DNA of 35,790 nt from the NCBI GenBank assembly GCA_027371845.1, contig DAHXLD010000008.1, positions 1 through 35,790 of the forward strand, in the 5' to 3' direction. This DNA is from Candidatus Saccharimonadota bacterium. GTDB lineage: Bacteria; Patescibacteriota; Saccharimonadia; Saccharimonadales; UBA4665. The translations under genes and the position numbers were made by a program. A model generated the notes under the pieces. It ran no database searches and was not told the origin of the DNA. It saw only the letters and a program-made list of their open reading frames with translations. Of this stretch, positions 1 to 7,720 are shown piece after piece. The stretch's first letter is position 1, and each line of letters starts with the position of its first letter.

Positions 1-1308
1 AAGACTTTTACCGCCCATTGATCCATAATAATGAGCAGATCCTTCGCTAAAAATTCCACCATCAGCACCCTGTAGCCAATAACCGTCATTGGAAGTGGCA
101 ATTCCGCCAACAATAGGAGCGTTAGTTTTTGGAAGATTGGTCTCGGTTGGACTTAAAACCCCACTTGCTGAGGTTGTTATACTACCACTAGAAACTGGAT
201 TCCCGTTAACATAAGTAACGGTAGTCCCATTAACTTTTTGGGTAGTTGTTGCTCCAGATGAAGATCCTGAAACTGATTTAGTTGGCGAACTAGATGAGCC
301 ACTGGTAGTGCCAGATGTGCTAGTGATGCCAGTTGTTGATGATGTACCATAATAAACTCTCCCCTGATATTGAGCACTTCCGAAAGCAAACACACCACCA
401 TCTCCTGTTGTCAGCCAATAGCCTCCGCCATCAGAATCAGCAGCTATTCCAACCATTGGTTTATTTAAAGTTTTGCCACCCATCGAACCGTAATAAGTTG
501 CTCCGTTATAACTAAATACACCACCATTGGCATCAGCGGTCCAAATACCTCCACTTGGATCTGTAGCTATTCCAACTACAGGATCAACTAACGGGTTTTG
601 AACATAAGACTGACCATATATATATGGACTTCCTCTCCTACTAACTACCAAACAACCATTCTGACCAGAACCAGGAGCGTTACCATAAGCCCAAACTTCT
701 CCGAAATTAGACACAATATAATAACCATTATCCCCTGTTGTTGTACTTGATATTCCAACTACACCCTCGCCGTAAGCAGTGGCTAGTGGCTGGGAAGATG
801 AAATTGGACTATTAACTCCACCTTCATATTTAGCATCTCCGAAAGCATAAACAGCGCCATCTGCTCCAACTAACCAATAGCCTCCGCCATCTGGGGTGGA
901 AGCAATGCCAACTATTGGCTTGGATAAGGTTTGACCGCTAGTCGAACCATGATAATGAGCATCACCAAAGCTAAAGACACCGCCATCTGCTCCAACTAAC
1001 CAATAGCCTCCGCCATCTGGGGTGGAAGCAATGCCAACTATTGGGGCATTTATGGCTTTACCTCCCATTGACCCATAGTATTGAGCTGAACCCTCGGTAA
1101 ATACGCCTCCATCAGCAGCTACTAACCAATATCCGTTATTTGTGTGATTAGAGGCTATTCCTACTGGTATGAAATTAGTTGAAGTAATTGTTACCGCAAA
1201 ACTTTTCCATACAATCACTCCCCCAATAGATGCAAATATAAGTGCAACTAGAATCGCCCATAACTTGTTAAAGCCTTTTTTTTTGAAGCTTTTTTGATCT
1301 TTAAGCAT
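1..1308 (-). CDS. Secreted/surface repeat protein (YWLV-x-ADGGVFSFGDA-type repeats), 3' end outside window
   Basis: Minus strand open from ATG at 1308 to window edge: MLKDQKSFKKKGFNKLWAILVALIFASIGGVIVWKSFAV (signal/TM) then repeated GIASTPDGGGYWLVGADGGVFSFGDAHYHGS units and a Ser/Thr-rich linker. Missing from the ORF track, probably because it runs off the edge. Confidence 0.88.
   Translation of the reverse strand, partial: MLKDQKSFKKKGFNKLWAILVALIFASIGGVIVWKSFAVTITSTNFIPVGIASNHTNNGYWLVAADGGVFTEGSAQYYGSMGGKAINAPIVGIASTPDGGGYWLVGADGGVFSFGDAHYHGSTSGQTLSKPIVGIASTPDGGGYWLVGADGAVYAFGDAKYEGGVNSPISSSQPLATAYGEGVVGISSTTTGDNGYYIVSNFGEVWAYGNAPGSGQNGCLVVSRRGSPYIYGQSYVQNPLVDPVVGIATDPSGGIWTADANGGVFSYNGATYYGSMGGKTLNKPMVGIAADSDGGGYWLTTGDGGVFAFGSAQYQGRVYYGTSSTTGITSTSGTTSGSSSSPTKSVSGSSSGATTTQKVNGTTVTYVNGNPVSSGSITTSASGVLSPTETNLPKTNAPIVGGIATSNDGYWLQGADGGIFSEGSAHYYGSMGGKSL
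855..918 (-). repeat. 64-bp exact direct repeat, copy A (within surface repeat CDS)
   Basis: cgccatctgctccaactaaccaatagcctccgccatctggggtggaagcaatgccaactattgg, identical to 981-1044. Confidence 0.93.
981..1044 (-). repeat. 64-bp exact direct repeat, copy B
   Basis: Identical to 855-918; offset 126 bp (42 codons), one protein repeat period. Confidence 0.93.
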
Positions 1309-1389
1309 CTTAGTATTTAAATTACATCAAAAAATTTACTTTGGCAATATACATACTTCAAACTGTGGAAAACTATTAATTTATGTACT

Positions 1390-1530
1390 TGGTCATAAAA
1401 CACGGGTCGGAGTAGCGAGCGTGAAGTCCTAATATAAAGGACCAGGCAGCTCTGAAACTACCTTAAAAAGTTATGCGAATTATTAACCGATACCTCTAAC
1501 GGTTCGAGGCTAATGGGAATAGGACTCGAA
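1390..1530. repeat. ~140-bp element, copy 1 (left of toxin-antitoxin pair)
   Basis: Shares with 2419-2557, in order and at matching spacing: tggtcataRaacRc, agtcctNNtataNag, and ggttYgaggcYaatgggaataggactcgaa. Confidence 0.6.
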
Positions 1531-1642
1531 CTACCTCATATTACTGTCTAAACTTTAGGTTCAATACATCCTAACTTACATTTTGGTTTAATCAAAATCA
1601 TTTATAATAAATGGTGCTCAGATATTGAACCACCACAGAATC

Positions 1643-1670
1643 TTGTATTTGTATCACAATGTGCTACAAT
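1643..1670 (+). promoter_or_regulatory. Putative promoter of toxin gene (TTGTAT-16-TACAAT)
   Basis: -35 TTGTAT at 1643-1648, -10 TACAAT at 1665-1670; predicted +1 coincides with ATG at 1677. Confidence 0.55.
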
Positions 1671-1676
1671 ATATAT

Positions 1677-1955
1677 ATGGTAAACGTAAAACGTTTAGTC
1701 TGGGACGAATGGAATGTTGACCATATAGCACGTCACGGTGTAGTACCCAAACAAGTAGAAGAAGTTTGTCATGGTGATCATGTTATACGTGAAGCTTACG
1801 GTGGTCGTCTAATGGTTATCGGTTACACCAAGGACAAAAAACTACTGGCCATGGTCTTAGCACCAAAAGGTAAAGATGAATACTACCCTGTTACTGCTTA
1901 TCCCGCTAGTGGTAAATTACGCCTCACATATTATCAAGAAAAAGGAAAGGAGTAG
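1677..1955 (+). CDS. brnT: BrnT-family type II toxin
   Basis: MVNVKRLVWDEWNVDHIARHGVVPKQVEEVC...YYPVTAYPASGKLR; BrnT-like fold signature (DxWNxxHIxxHGV). Track start 1659 extends upstream through the -10 region; the ATG at 1677 is preferred. Confidence 0.85.
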   Translation: MVNVKRLVWDEWNVDHIARHGVVPKQVEEVCHGDHVIREAYGGRLMVIGYTKDKKLLAMVLAPKGKDEYYPVTAYPASGKLRLTYYQEKGKE

Positions 1956-1960
1956 AAACT

Positions 1961-2212
1961 ATGACAACTACAAAAGGCAAGGTGCCTAATTTCAAAAGCC
2001 GCGATGAAGAAGCGGCCTGGTTTGAGGAACATATGGCTGAATATTGGGACAAGGCAAAGCCAGTTAATGCCCATTTTGCAAAAAACCTTTCTGCTGGCTT
2101 AAATGTTCGCTTTGATCCTGACAGTTTGTCTAAAATACGGTCAATTGCCAGAGAAAAAGGTATTGGCCCCACTACATTAGTACGTATGTGGATTATGGAA
2201 CACTTACATTAA
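1961..2212 (+). CDS. BrnA/CopG-type antitoxin
   Basis: 5 bp after toxin, strong SD (aaaggagtagaaactATG); VPNFKSRDEEAAWFEEH then ribbon-helix-helix-like LNVRFDPDSLSKIRSIAREKGIGPTTLVRMWIMEHL. Confidence 0.85.
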   Translation: MTTTKGKVPNFKSRDEEAAWFEEHMAEYWDKAKPVNAHFAKNLSAGLNVRFDPDSLSKIRSIAREKGIGPTTLVRMWIMEHLH

Positions 2213-2229
2213 TTGAAAATGGGCTTACT

Positions 2230-2238
2230 TGCTATAAT
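2230..2238 (+). promoter_or_regulatory. Extended -10 promoter element (TGCTATAAT) upstream of candidate sRNA
   Basis: TGCTATAAT at 2230-2238, just after the antitoxin stop. Confidence 0.45.
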
Positions 2239-2244
2239 TATTCA

Positions 2245-2367
2245 ACCGGCTTGTTCTGTTTAGAAATGTAATGTTTATGACTAACTTAGGGCCAGGTAGA
2301 TGCAAATGCTCTACTAGGAACTTCAGTGAGGTGTACACAGTCCCAACTCCCACAGCTGAATTTTTTT
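2245..2367 (+). ncRNA. Candidate small structured RNA with intrinsic terminator
   Basis: Hairpin GTAGA-tgcaaatgc-TCTAC, then TTCAG...CTGAA stem followed by TTTTTTT at 2361-2367; extended -10 upstream; no plus-strand ORF. Confidence 0.35.
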
Positions 2368-2418
2368 AAAAATCTCTCATCAATTATTTTTTTGCAATTC
2401 AGAAACATTCAAATAGAT

Positions 2419-2557
2419 TGGTCATAGAACGCAGTTTAAGTTTCTGATATCCAGTCCTCGTATAGAGAAAGTACTACCATAGCGTCTATCAAGAGGTTAT
2501 ATGGTAGGGTTCTAGATAATTTAGAGTGGTTTGAGGCCAATGGGAATAGGACTCGAA
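2419..2557. repeat. ~140-bp element, copy 2 (right of toxin-antitoxin pair)
   Basis: Same motif order as 1390-1530; 30-bp core differs at only 2 positions. Contains perfect 8-bp stem CTACCATA/TATGGTAG (2474-2481/2500-2507). Confidence 0.6.
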
Positions 2558-2589
2558 TCTAATTAAAGGTGTAAGGTTTTAAGAAGTAA

Positions 2590-2618
2590 TAAAAAAGACC
2601 GGTCTAGGAACCCGGTCT
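2590..2618 (-). terminator. Rho-independent terminator for tRNA-fMet
   Basis: AGACCGG (2596-2602)/CCGGTCT (2612-2618) stem, followed in minus direction by a T tract (plus-strand aaaaaa at 2591-2596). Confidence 0.75.
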
Positions 2619-2638
2619 ACTTCTGTTGGTGCTTGACT

Positions 2639-2713
2639 TGGTTGCGGGGGCAGGACTCGAACCTGCGACCTATTGGTTATGAGCCAATCGAGCTGCCGCT
2701 GCTCCACCCCGCG
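2639..2713 (-). tRNA. tRNA-fMet(CAT), initiator
   Basis: CGCGGGGTGGAGCAGCGGCAGCTCGATTGGCTCATAACCAATAGGTCGCAGGTTCGAGTCCTGCCCCCGCAACCA; C1:A72 mismatch typical of initiator tRNA; encoded CCA. Confidence 0.93.
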
Positions 2714-2784
2714 ATAATTTATTTATTTAATAATATTCTAACACGTATCTGTTAAAAAGTATAGGAAAATTTAATGTTATGTAT

Positions 2785-3243
2785 TCAACTTCTATGAAAA
2801 AAGAAGTTTATCCAAGAGATAAAGTTTTTCTGAACTCGAGATTCTTTATATAGATTTTTGGTGGGCTTTAATGTGCTTTGATTATTTAAATTTAAGGTAT
2901 ATCGAGCAGCAACACTGTCTGGAACTATAAGCTCAGTTTCTCCAGTATAGCCTAGTCCAAAATTTTGTCGGGCAGATAACTCTTTATATTGTTTAGAGGA
3001 ATAGTATTGATTTTGAAGTTCAATGTTATTGTTTTGAATTTGTACTTGATTGTTTTGTTGTTTTAACTTAATTATCTGTTTTTGTAAATTGAAATTGCTT
3101 TGGACGGCCCGAGCCCCACTCCAAAATATTAAAATAACAATAATGCCGAATATAACCTGCCCGGTAAACCTAATGTCTGAAAATCTATTAAGTTCTTGAA
3201 GGGCGATTTTCTTGTATTCTTCTATTTTTTCTTTTGAAAACAT
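2785..3243 (-). CDS. FtsB/DivIC-like septum formation initiator protein
   Basis: Single TM (VIFGIIVILIFWSGARAV) followed by coiled coil (LQKQIIKLKQQNNQVQIQNNNIELQ...). Confidence 0.7.
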   Translation of the reverse strand: MFSKEKIEEYKKIALQELNRFSDIRFTGQVIFGIIVILIFWSGARAVQSNFNLQKQIIKLKQQNNQVQIQNNNIELQNQYYSSKQYKELSARQNFGLGYTGETELIVPDSVAARYTLNLNNQSTLKPTKNLYKESRVQKNFISWINFFFHRS

Positions 3244-3338
3244 ATTCTTATTAAATTATATTATCTAAATTGTTAATAATCTGCTATACTCTCATCTGTT
3301 ATTATAATGCTTTTTGATGTAATATAATAAATATTTAT

Positions 3339-3414
3339 GGGGGCGTAGCTCACCGGTTAGAGCAGGCGGCTCATAACCGCTTGGTAGTTGGTTCGATTCC
3401 AACCGCCCCCACCA
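3339..3414 (+). tRNA. tRNA-Met(CAT), elongator (tRNA-Ile2 not excluded)
   Basis: GGGGGCGTAGCTCACCGGTTAGAGCAGGCGGCTCATAACCGCTTGGTAGTTGGTTCGATTCCAACCGCCCCCACCA; full cloverleaf, encoded CCA. Confidence 0.93.
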
Positions 3415-3460
3415 TCTTATATGAAGAATAGGAATTAAAGATAAAATTAAACTTAATTCT

Positions 3461-4426
3461 TTAAATTAGATCAATTTGTTTGTTAATTTTAAATAATAAT
3501 TCATCAGATGATTTAGAATTCATCAAGTCTTCCCTAAGTTGTTTTGATCCATCAAAATTGTTTATATATATTTTACAGAATTTATTGAGTATATTACTGG
3601 GCCTGGAGTCATTCCAGGTCTTTTTAAATAGTTCTACATGGGTTTTTAGTAAGTCTAATTTTTGTTTTTTAGTATAAGACTCCCAGGGGCTTTTTTTTGA
3701 AAAAACAAAAGGATCCTGAAATACTCCTCTACCAATCATGGCTCCATCAATTTTATATTCCTCGATAAGTTCTAACGCTTTTTGATAGTTCAAAATATCA
3801 CCATTGCCCACAATTAAAGTATTGGGAGATATCTTGTCTCTAAGTTCTTTAATGGTTTTAAACGAGTCCCATCTAGCCGGAACCTTGCTCATTTCAGTTC
3901 TGGTTCTGGCGTGAACAATCAGCATATCCAGTTTCTGATTTAAAAGAAACTCGATCCATGAATAATCTAATTTATTAAAGCCAAGCCTCGTTTTAACACT
4001 TAGGGGTAACTTGCCCTTTAAGCCTTTTCGGGTAGCTTCTATTATGTCTTTAGCCAGCTCCCTGTTATTAATTAATGCACTACAAGCTCCATTCTTTACA
4101 ACCACCTTATCTGGACATCCCATATTTAAATCGACTCCTAAAAATTTACCAAATTCATTATCGGCTATTTCTTTAGCTATCTGATAAAAGTTTAAAGGGT
4201 TAAGGCCCCAAATTTGAGCAACCAGATTCTTCTCTGTTTTGGGATGATCAAGTTTTTTTCGTAAAGTTTCTCTACCCTTACTAACTAGCCCGTCAACATT
4301 AACAAATTCAGTAAAATAAAGATTTGGGGGATAGCATTTATTAATAATGTCTCTAAAAACTCTATCCGTTACATCGTCCATTGGGGCAAGAACTAAGAAA
4401 CCCGGATTTAATAGATATTTATTCAA
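3461..4426 (-). CDS. dus: tRNA-dihydrouridine synthase
   Basis: LAPMDDVTDRVFR, NMGCPDKVVVKNGACSAL, SVKTRLG, VHARTR, GNGDI, GAMIGRGVF. Likely TTG start at 4426 overlapping the upstream stop (TTGA); the track start at 4513 overlaps the upstream gene. Confidence 0.9.
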   Translation of the reverse strand: MNKYLLNPGFLVLAPMDDVTDRVFRDIINKCYPPNLYFTEFVNVDGLVSKGRETLRKKLDHPKTEKNLVAQIWGLNPLNFYQIAKEIADNEFGKFLGVDLNMGCPDKVVVKNGACSALINNRELAKDIIEATRKGLKGKLPLSVKTRLGFNKLDYSWIEFLLNQKLDMLIVHARTRTEMSKVPARWDSFKTIKELRDKISPNTLIVGNGDILNYQKALELIEEYKIDGAMIGRGVFQDPFVFSKKSPWESYTKKQKLDLLKTHVELFKKTWNDSRPSNILNKFCKIYINNFDGSKQLREDLMNSKSSDELLFKINKQIDLI

Positions 4427-5052
4427 TCCCCATCCTCGATTATGCCTACATTCCCATAAGCTTCTTGTTTCTTTCGAAAATATTTTCTTGATGCTTCTAA
4501 GTATATGTCCCAAACTTTTTTACGGTCCTTGTGGTCAAATAATAGATATTTGAGTTCAGAAAATGCTCTAGTTGCAAATCTTTGGTCTAATCGATGGGAA
4601 TCTAAATAAAGTTTAATTATTTCATTAAAAATTGAAGCCCCTTGATTTAATAAACTTCTGTTTATATTGCCAAAAACGTCGTTTTCTAAAGAAATTTGTA
4701 TTCTGTCTAAAACCGATAAAGATTCTCTAGTTTTATTCACAAAAGCCATTAGTCCGGCTTTATCTTTATTAAGTCTTTCTAGATAAGATCTATACTCCTC
4801 CTTTGACACAACAACTACTGAATCATCTGAGCACCTAAGAGTCCAATCAGCTTCTTCAGCCCCTTTGCCAACTAAGCCAGATAATAAAGAGTTTGGGTTT
4901 AAGATTTCTGGAATTGGGTCTCTATAATTAGATGGGTGCTCAGATATTGCAGCTTGAAGTTCTTCTGAGGGGACATCGCTTCCTGAATCTATTCTAGTAT
5001 TATCTGGGAACGGAACAATGTTATTACCTTCATTTTCAAAACCTTTAGTCAT
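4423..5052 (-). CDS. Hypothetical protein (209 aa)
   Basis: Intact ORF in minus-strand run; translationally coupled to dus. Confidence 0.7.
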   Translation of the reverse strand: MTKGFENEGNNIVPFPDNTRIDSGSDVPSEELQAAISEHPSNYRDPIPEILNPNSLLSGLVGKGAEEADWTLRCSDDSVVVVSKEEYRSYLERLNKDKAGLMAFVNKTRESLSVLDRIQISLENDVFGNINRSLLNQGASIFNEIIKLYLDSHRLDQRFATRAFSELKYLLFDHKDRKKVWDIYLEASRKYFRKKQEAYGNVGIIEDGD

Positions 5053-5070
5053 TTTAACCCTTAATATTAT

Positions 5071-5304
5071 TTATGAATTTGAGTTTGGATCTTTTGGTGA
5101 GCCATCTAATAGTTTTCTAAGTTCAGCTATACGGGCCAAGGCTATATCTTGTGGGGTAACAAACCCTTCTTCAGTAGCATCTTTCTCATCCGGGTGAAGA
5201 ATTCCTATAATTCTTTTATCCGTTTTTTTATCCTGAGGAACATAGCCAGTTTCTTCCCATACCGATCTTGGTTCTAAATTCTCTTCTGATTCTGGGTTTA
5301 ACAT
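5071..5304 (-). CDS. Hypothetical protein (~77 aa)
   Basis: MLNPESEENLEPRSVWEETGYVPQDKKTDKR...; ATG at 5304 is preferred to the track's TTG at 5319, which lies inside a TATAAT box. Confidence 0.65.
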   Translation of the reverse strand: MLNPESEENLEPRSVWEETGYVPQDKKTDKRIIGILHPDEKDATEEGFVTPQDIALARIAELRKLLDGSPKDPNSNS

Positions 5305-5336
5305 AGAGATATTATACAACTTTTATTGTTAAAAGT

Positions 5337-6452
5337 CTACTCCCATTTAAAGACTCGGAAAGCAATTAAATAAATTACTACCATCCAGGCCAAAACTAAA
5401 CCCAGTTGAGGTCCTATTTGTAAAAGGTTCTTGCCACCCGTTGTAAGCAACCTAAGGCCGTCTATGACCGGGGTTAGAGGTAACCAGGTTGTTAGAGACT
5501 GGAGCCATAGAGGCATGTCAAATCTTGGAAAAAAAGTTCCCGAAAGAAATAACATTGGGAAAACAATAATATTGCTTAGTGGGGCGGCCTGTCTCTCATT
5601 CTTAGCCCATCCTCCAATTGCTAATCCTATACCCAAGATCATAAATGTACTAAGAATAATGTATATTAAAATGCTGAGATAATCCCCATTAATACTAAGA
5701 TGAAAAACGGTCAATGCGACTATAAACTGAACTGCTATTGAAACTACGCCGACAATAGCTTGGGAAAACATAGTCGAAAGGAAATATTGCCAAACTTTTA
5801 ACGGGGTTGTGTGAAGCCTTCTTAAGATGCCCTGCTTTTTAAGTTCTGGGAAGACATTGATCGGACCAAATATTCCAACTCCCATTATTGAAAAGCCGAG
5901 AAGCCCCGAAAAAGTATAATCGAAAGCCGTTAAACTTTTTTCCGATAATTGTTTTGAAGAAACCGAGAAAGGAGTTTTTATATTTACAAAATGGCTATTT
6001 AAGACTTTTAAGTTTTGGTTAAGAATTGTGGTCAAGGTTTGTCCAGCAATCTGAGAATTTTGAGTATAAAGAACCTGGATCTTGCCGCTCGGAATATGGT
6101 TAGAGTCTAAATTACCAAAGTTACTGGGCAGAATAATAGTTGCATCTAGTTGGCTCTTCTGCATTTTATCTTCGGCTTGGCTTAGATTATGGACAGTTTG
6201 ATCTATTTTATATATTTTTTGTTTGCTCAAGTCATTTACAAAAACTTTTGAAAAAGAGCTTTTGGAATGATTTAAGACAGCAATTTTAAAAGATATTTTA
6301 TTATTACCATTAGTTAGGCTTCCAAAGACAAAGAGAAAGATCAAGGGAAAAAGAATTCCAAAGAAAATAGCTAATCTGTCTCTAAAGAAACGTTTAGTGC
6401 CAATTTTAGTAAAAACAAGTACAGTATAAAGATCTTTTCTTATTTTTAGCAT
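5337..6452 (-). CDS. ABC-2 type transporter permease
   Basis: N-terminal TM, extracytoplasmic domain, then multi-TM ABC-2 region (FPMLFLSGTFFPRFDMPLWLQSLTTWLPLTPVIDGLR). Confidence 0.9.
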   Translation of the reverse strand: MLKIRKDLYTVLVFTKIGTKRFFRDRLAIFFGILFPLIFLFVFGSLTNGNNKISFKIAVLNHSKSSFSKVFVNDLSKQKIYKIDQTVHNLSQAEDKMQKSQLDATIILPSNFGNLDSNHIPSGKIQVLYTQNSQIAGQTLTTILNQNLKVLNSHFVNIKTPFSVSSKQLSEKSLTAFDYTFSGLLGFSIMGVGIFGPINVFPELKKQGILRRLHTTPLKVWQYFLSTMFSQAIVGVVSIAVQFIVALTVFHLSINGDYLSILIYIILSTFMILGIGLAIGGWAKNERQAAPLSNIIVFPMLFLSGTFFPRFDMPLWLQSLTTWLPLTPVIDGLRLLTTGGKNLLQIGPQLGLVLAWMVVIYLIAFRVFKWE

Positions 6453-6454
6453 AA

Positions 6455-7213
6455 TTAATCCCTTAAAGCCTTACCCGTTAAATCTATAAAAACATCGTCA
6501 AGATTAGCCTGTTCGACGTGTTGTTCCTTTTTAAAGCCTCTCGACAATAATTGCTTGATTAAGTTTTTAGGAGTATCTAAGGCTATAATTTTACCATTGT
6601 CCATAATGGCTACTCGATCACACAATAGTTCAGCTTCATCCAAATAGTGAGTTGTCATAATGACTGTTACCCCTCGATCTCTAACCATCTTAATTAAATC
6701 CCATAGATTTCTTCGAGCCTGAGGATCTAAACCGGTTGTGGGCTCATCTAAAAAGAAAACTTTAGGGTTATGAACTAAAGCTACGGCAATACTTAAACGT
6801 TGTCTTTGTCCACCACTTAGATTTTCGGCATAACTATTGGCCTTTTGGCCTAATTCGACCTCTTCCAGGAAATCTTTAGCTTTTACTCTTTCGCCATAAG
6901 CGGCCGCAAACATATCTATTATTTCAATAAGTTTCTGTTTATCTTGAAAGGCAGGAGTTTGGGGTTGAACACCTATGACTTTCTTTATTTCTGAGGGTTT
7001 AGAGGCGACATCAATACCATCTAGGATTATTTTCCCACCATCTATGGGTCTCATGGTTTCAATCATTTCGAGAGTTGTTGTTTTGCCAGCTCCATTAGGC
7101 CCCAATATACCAAAAATCTCTCCTTTTTTAACATCAAAAGATATTCCATTAACAACAGCTTTGTTGTCATAAATCTTTTTAAGATTCTTAACTTTTAAAA
7201 TATCTTCGGACAC
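6455..7213 (-). CDS. ABC transporter ATP-binding protein
   Basis: Walker A GPNGAGKTT, signature LSGGQRQR, Walker B VFFLDEPTTGLDP; GTG start; 2 bp from permease. Confidence 0.95.
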   Translation of the reverse strand: MSEDILKVKNLKKIYDNKAVVNGISFDVKKGEIFGILGPNGAGKTTTLEMIETMRPIDGGKIILDGIDVASKPSEIKKVIGVQPQTPAFQDKQKLIEIIDMFAAAYGERVKAKDFLEEVELGQKANSYAENLSGGQRQRLSIAVALVHNPKVFFLDEPTTGLDPQARRNLWDLIKMVRDRGVTVIMTTHYLDEAELLCDRVAIMDNGKIIALDTPKNLIKQLLSRGFKKEQHVEQANLDDVFIDLTGKALRD

Positions 7214-7240
7214 GTCTGTTTATTATATTTAGATTTTAAT

Positions 7241-7277
7241 AAAAAACAAAGGCTCAGATTTTACAATCGAGCCTTTG
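7241..7277 (-). terminator. Rho-independent terminator of small CDS 7300-7494
   Basis: CAAAGGCTC (7247-7255)/GAGCCTTTG (7269-7277) 9-bp stem followed in minus direction by TTTTTT. Confidence 0.85.
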
Positions 7278-7299
7278 CGAGCTAGTTTGAGTTAGCTAA

Positions 7300-7494
7300 T
7301 TATTTTCTTTTTACTGTTAGAAAACCGTTTCGTGGGTTTTCATTAACTTCTCTGTCTCCAGGTAGGTCGCAACCTTCTGGTCGTTGATCTTTACTAAAGT
7401 AATAAATTGTCTGTTTTTTCCCACCTCTCAAAGTAACTTCCTTTGAGTTTAGGTAATATGTTACACCTTTAGAGTTAGTGTGCTTATAAGCCAT
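7300..7494 (-). CDS. Small conserved-looking hypothetical protein (64 aa)
   Basis: MAYKHTNSKGVTYYLNSKEVTLRGGKKQTIYYFSKDQRPEGCDLPGDREVNENPRNGFLTVKRK; own promoter, SD (agaggg) and terminator. Confidence 0.8.
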   Translation of the reverse strand: MAYKHTNSKGVTYYLNSKEVTLRGGKKQTIYYFSKDQRPEGCDLPGDREVNENPRNGFLTVKRK

Positions 7495-7529
7495 GCTATT
7501 TCCCTCTCTTTAATTAGTAATGTACCCCT

Positions 7530-7559
7530 AACATACTCTTGAGAGAAAATGTTTGTCAA
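7530..7559 (-). promoter_or_regulatory. Promoter of 7300-7494 (TTGACA-18-TATGTT)
   Basis: Minus strand TTGACAaacattttctctcaagagTATGTT. Confidence 0.65.
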
Positions 7560-7720
7560 CCCTTTTTATATAAAAAACTTCTTTAATCCATAATCTAACA
7601 GATAGAATAAGGGATTGTAATAAATACTATTTTAATTAGTAAAATTACTTGATTAGAGACTCCTTATATATTAAACTTAAGCAATAAAGATAAGGACCGT
7701 GAAAGGTGGAGGGAAGATAA

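Noticed and set aside
177-515. ORFs 177..401 (-) and 333..515 (+)
   Set aside because: Out-of-frame or antisense to the continuous surface-protein frame 1-1308 on the minus strand.
1501-1530. tRNA-like sequence (TTCGAGTCC T-loop look-alike) at 1501-1530 and 2528-2557
   Set aside because: Not called as tRNA: the T-stem is not complementary and no anticodon or acceptor arms are present.
1924-2172. ORF 1924..2172 (-)
   Set aside because: Antisense to the BrnT/BrnA pair, no recognisable domain or SD.
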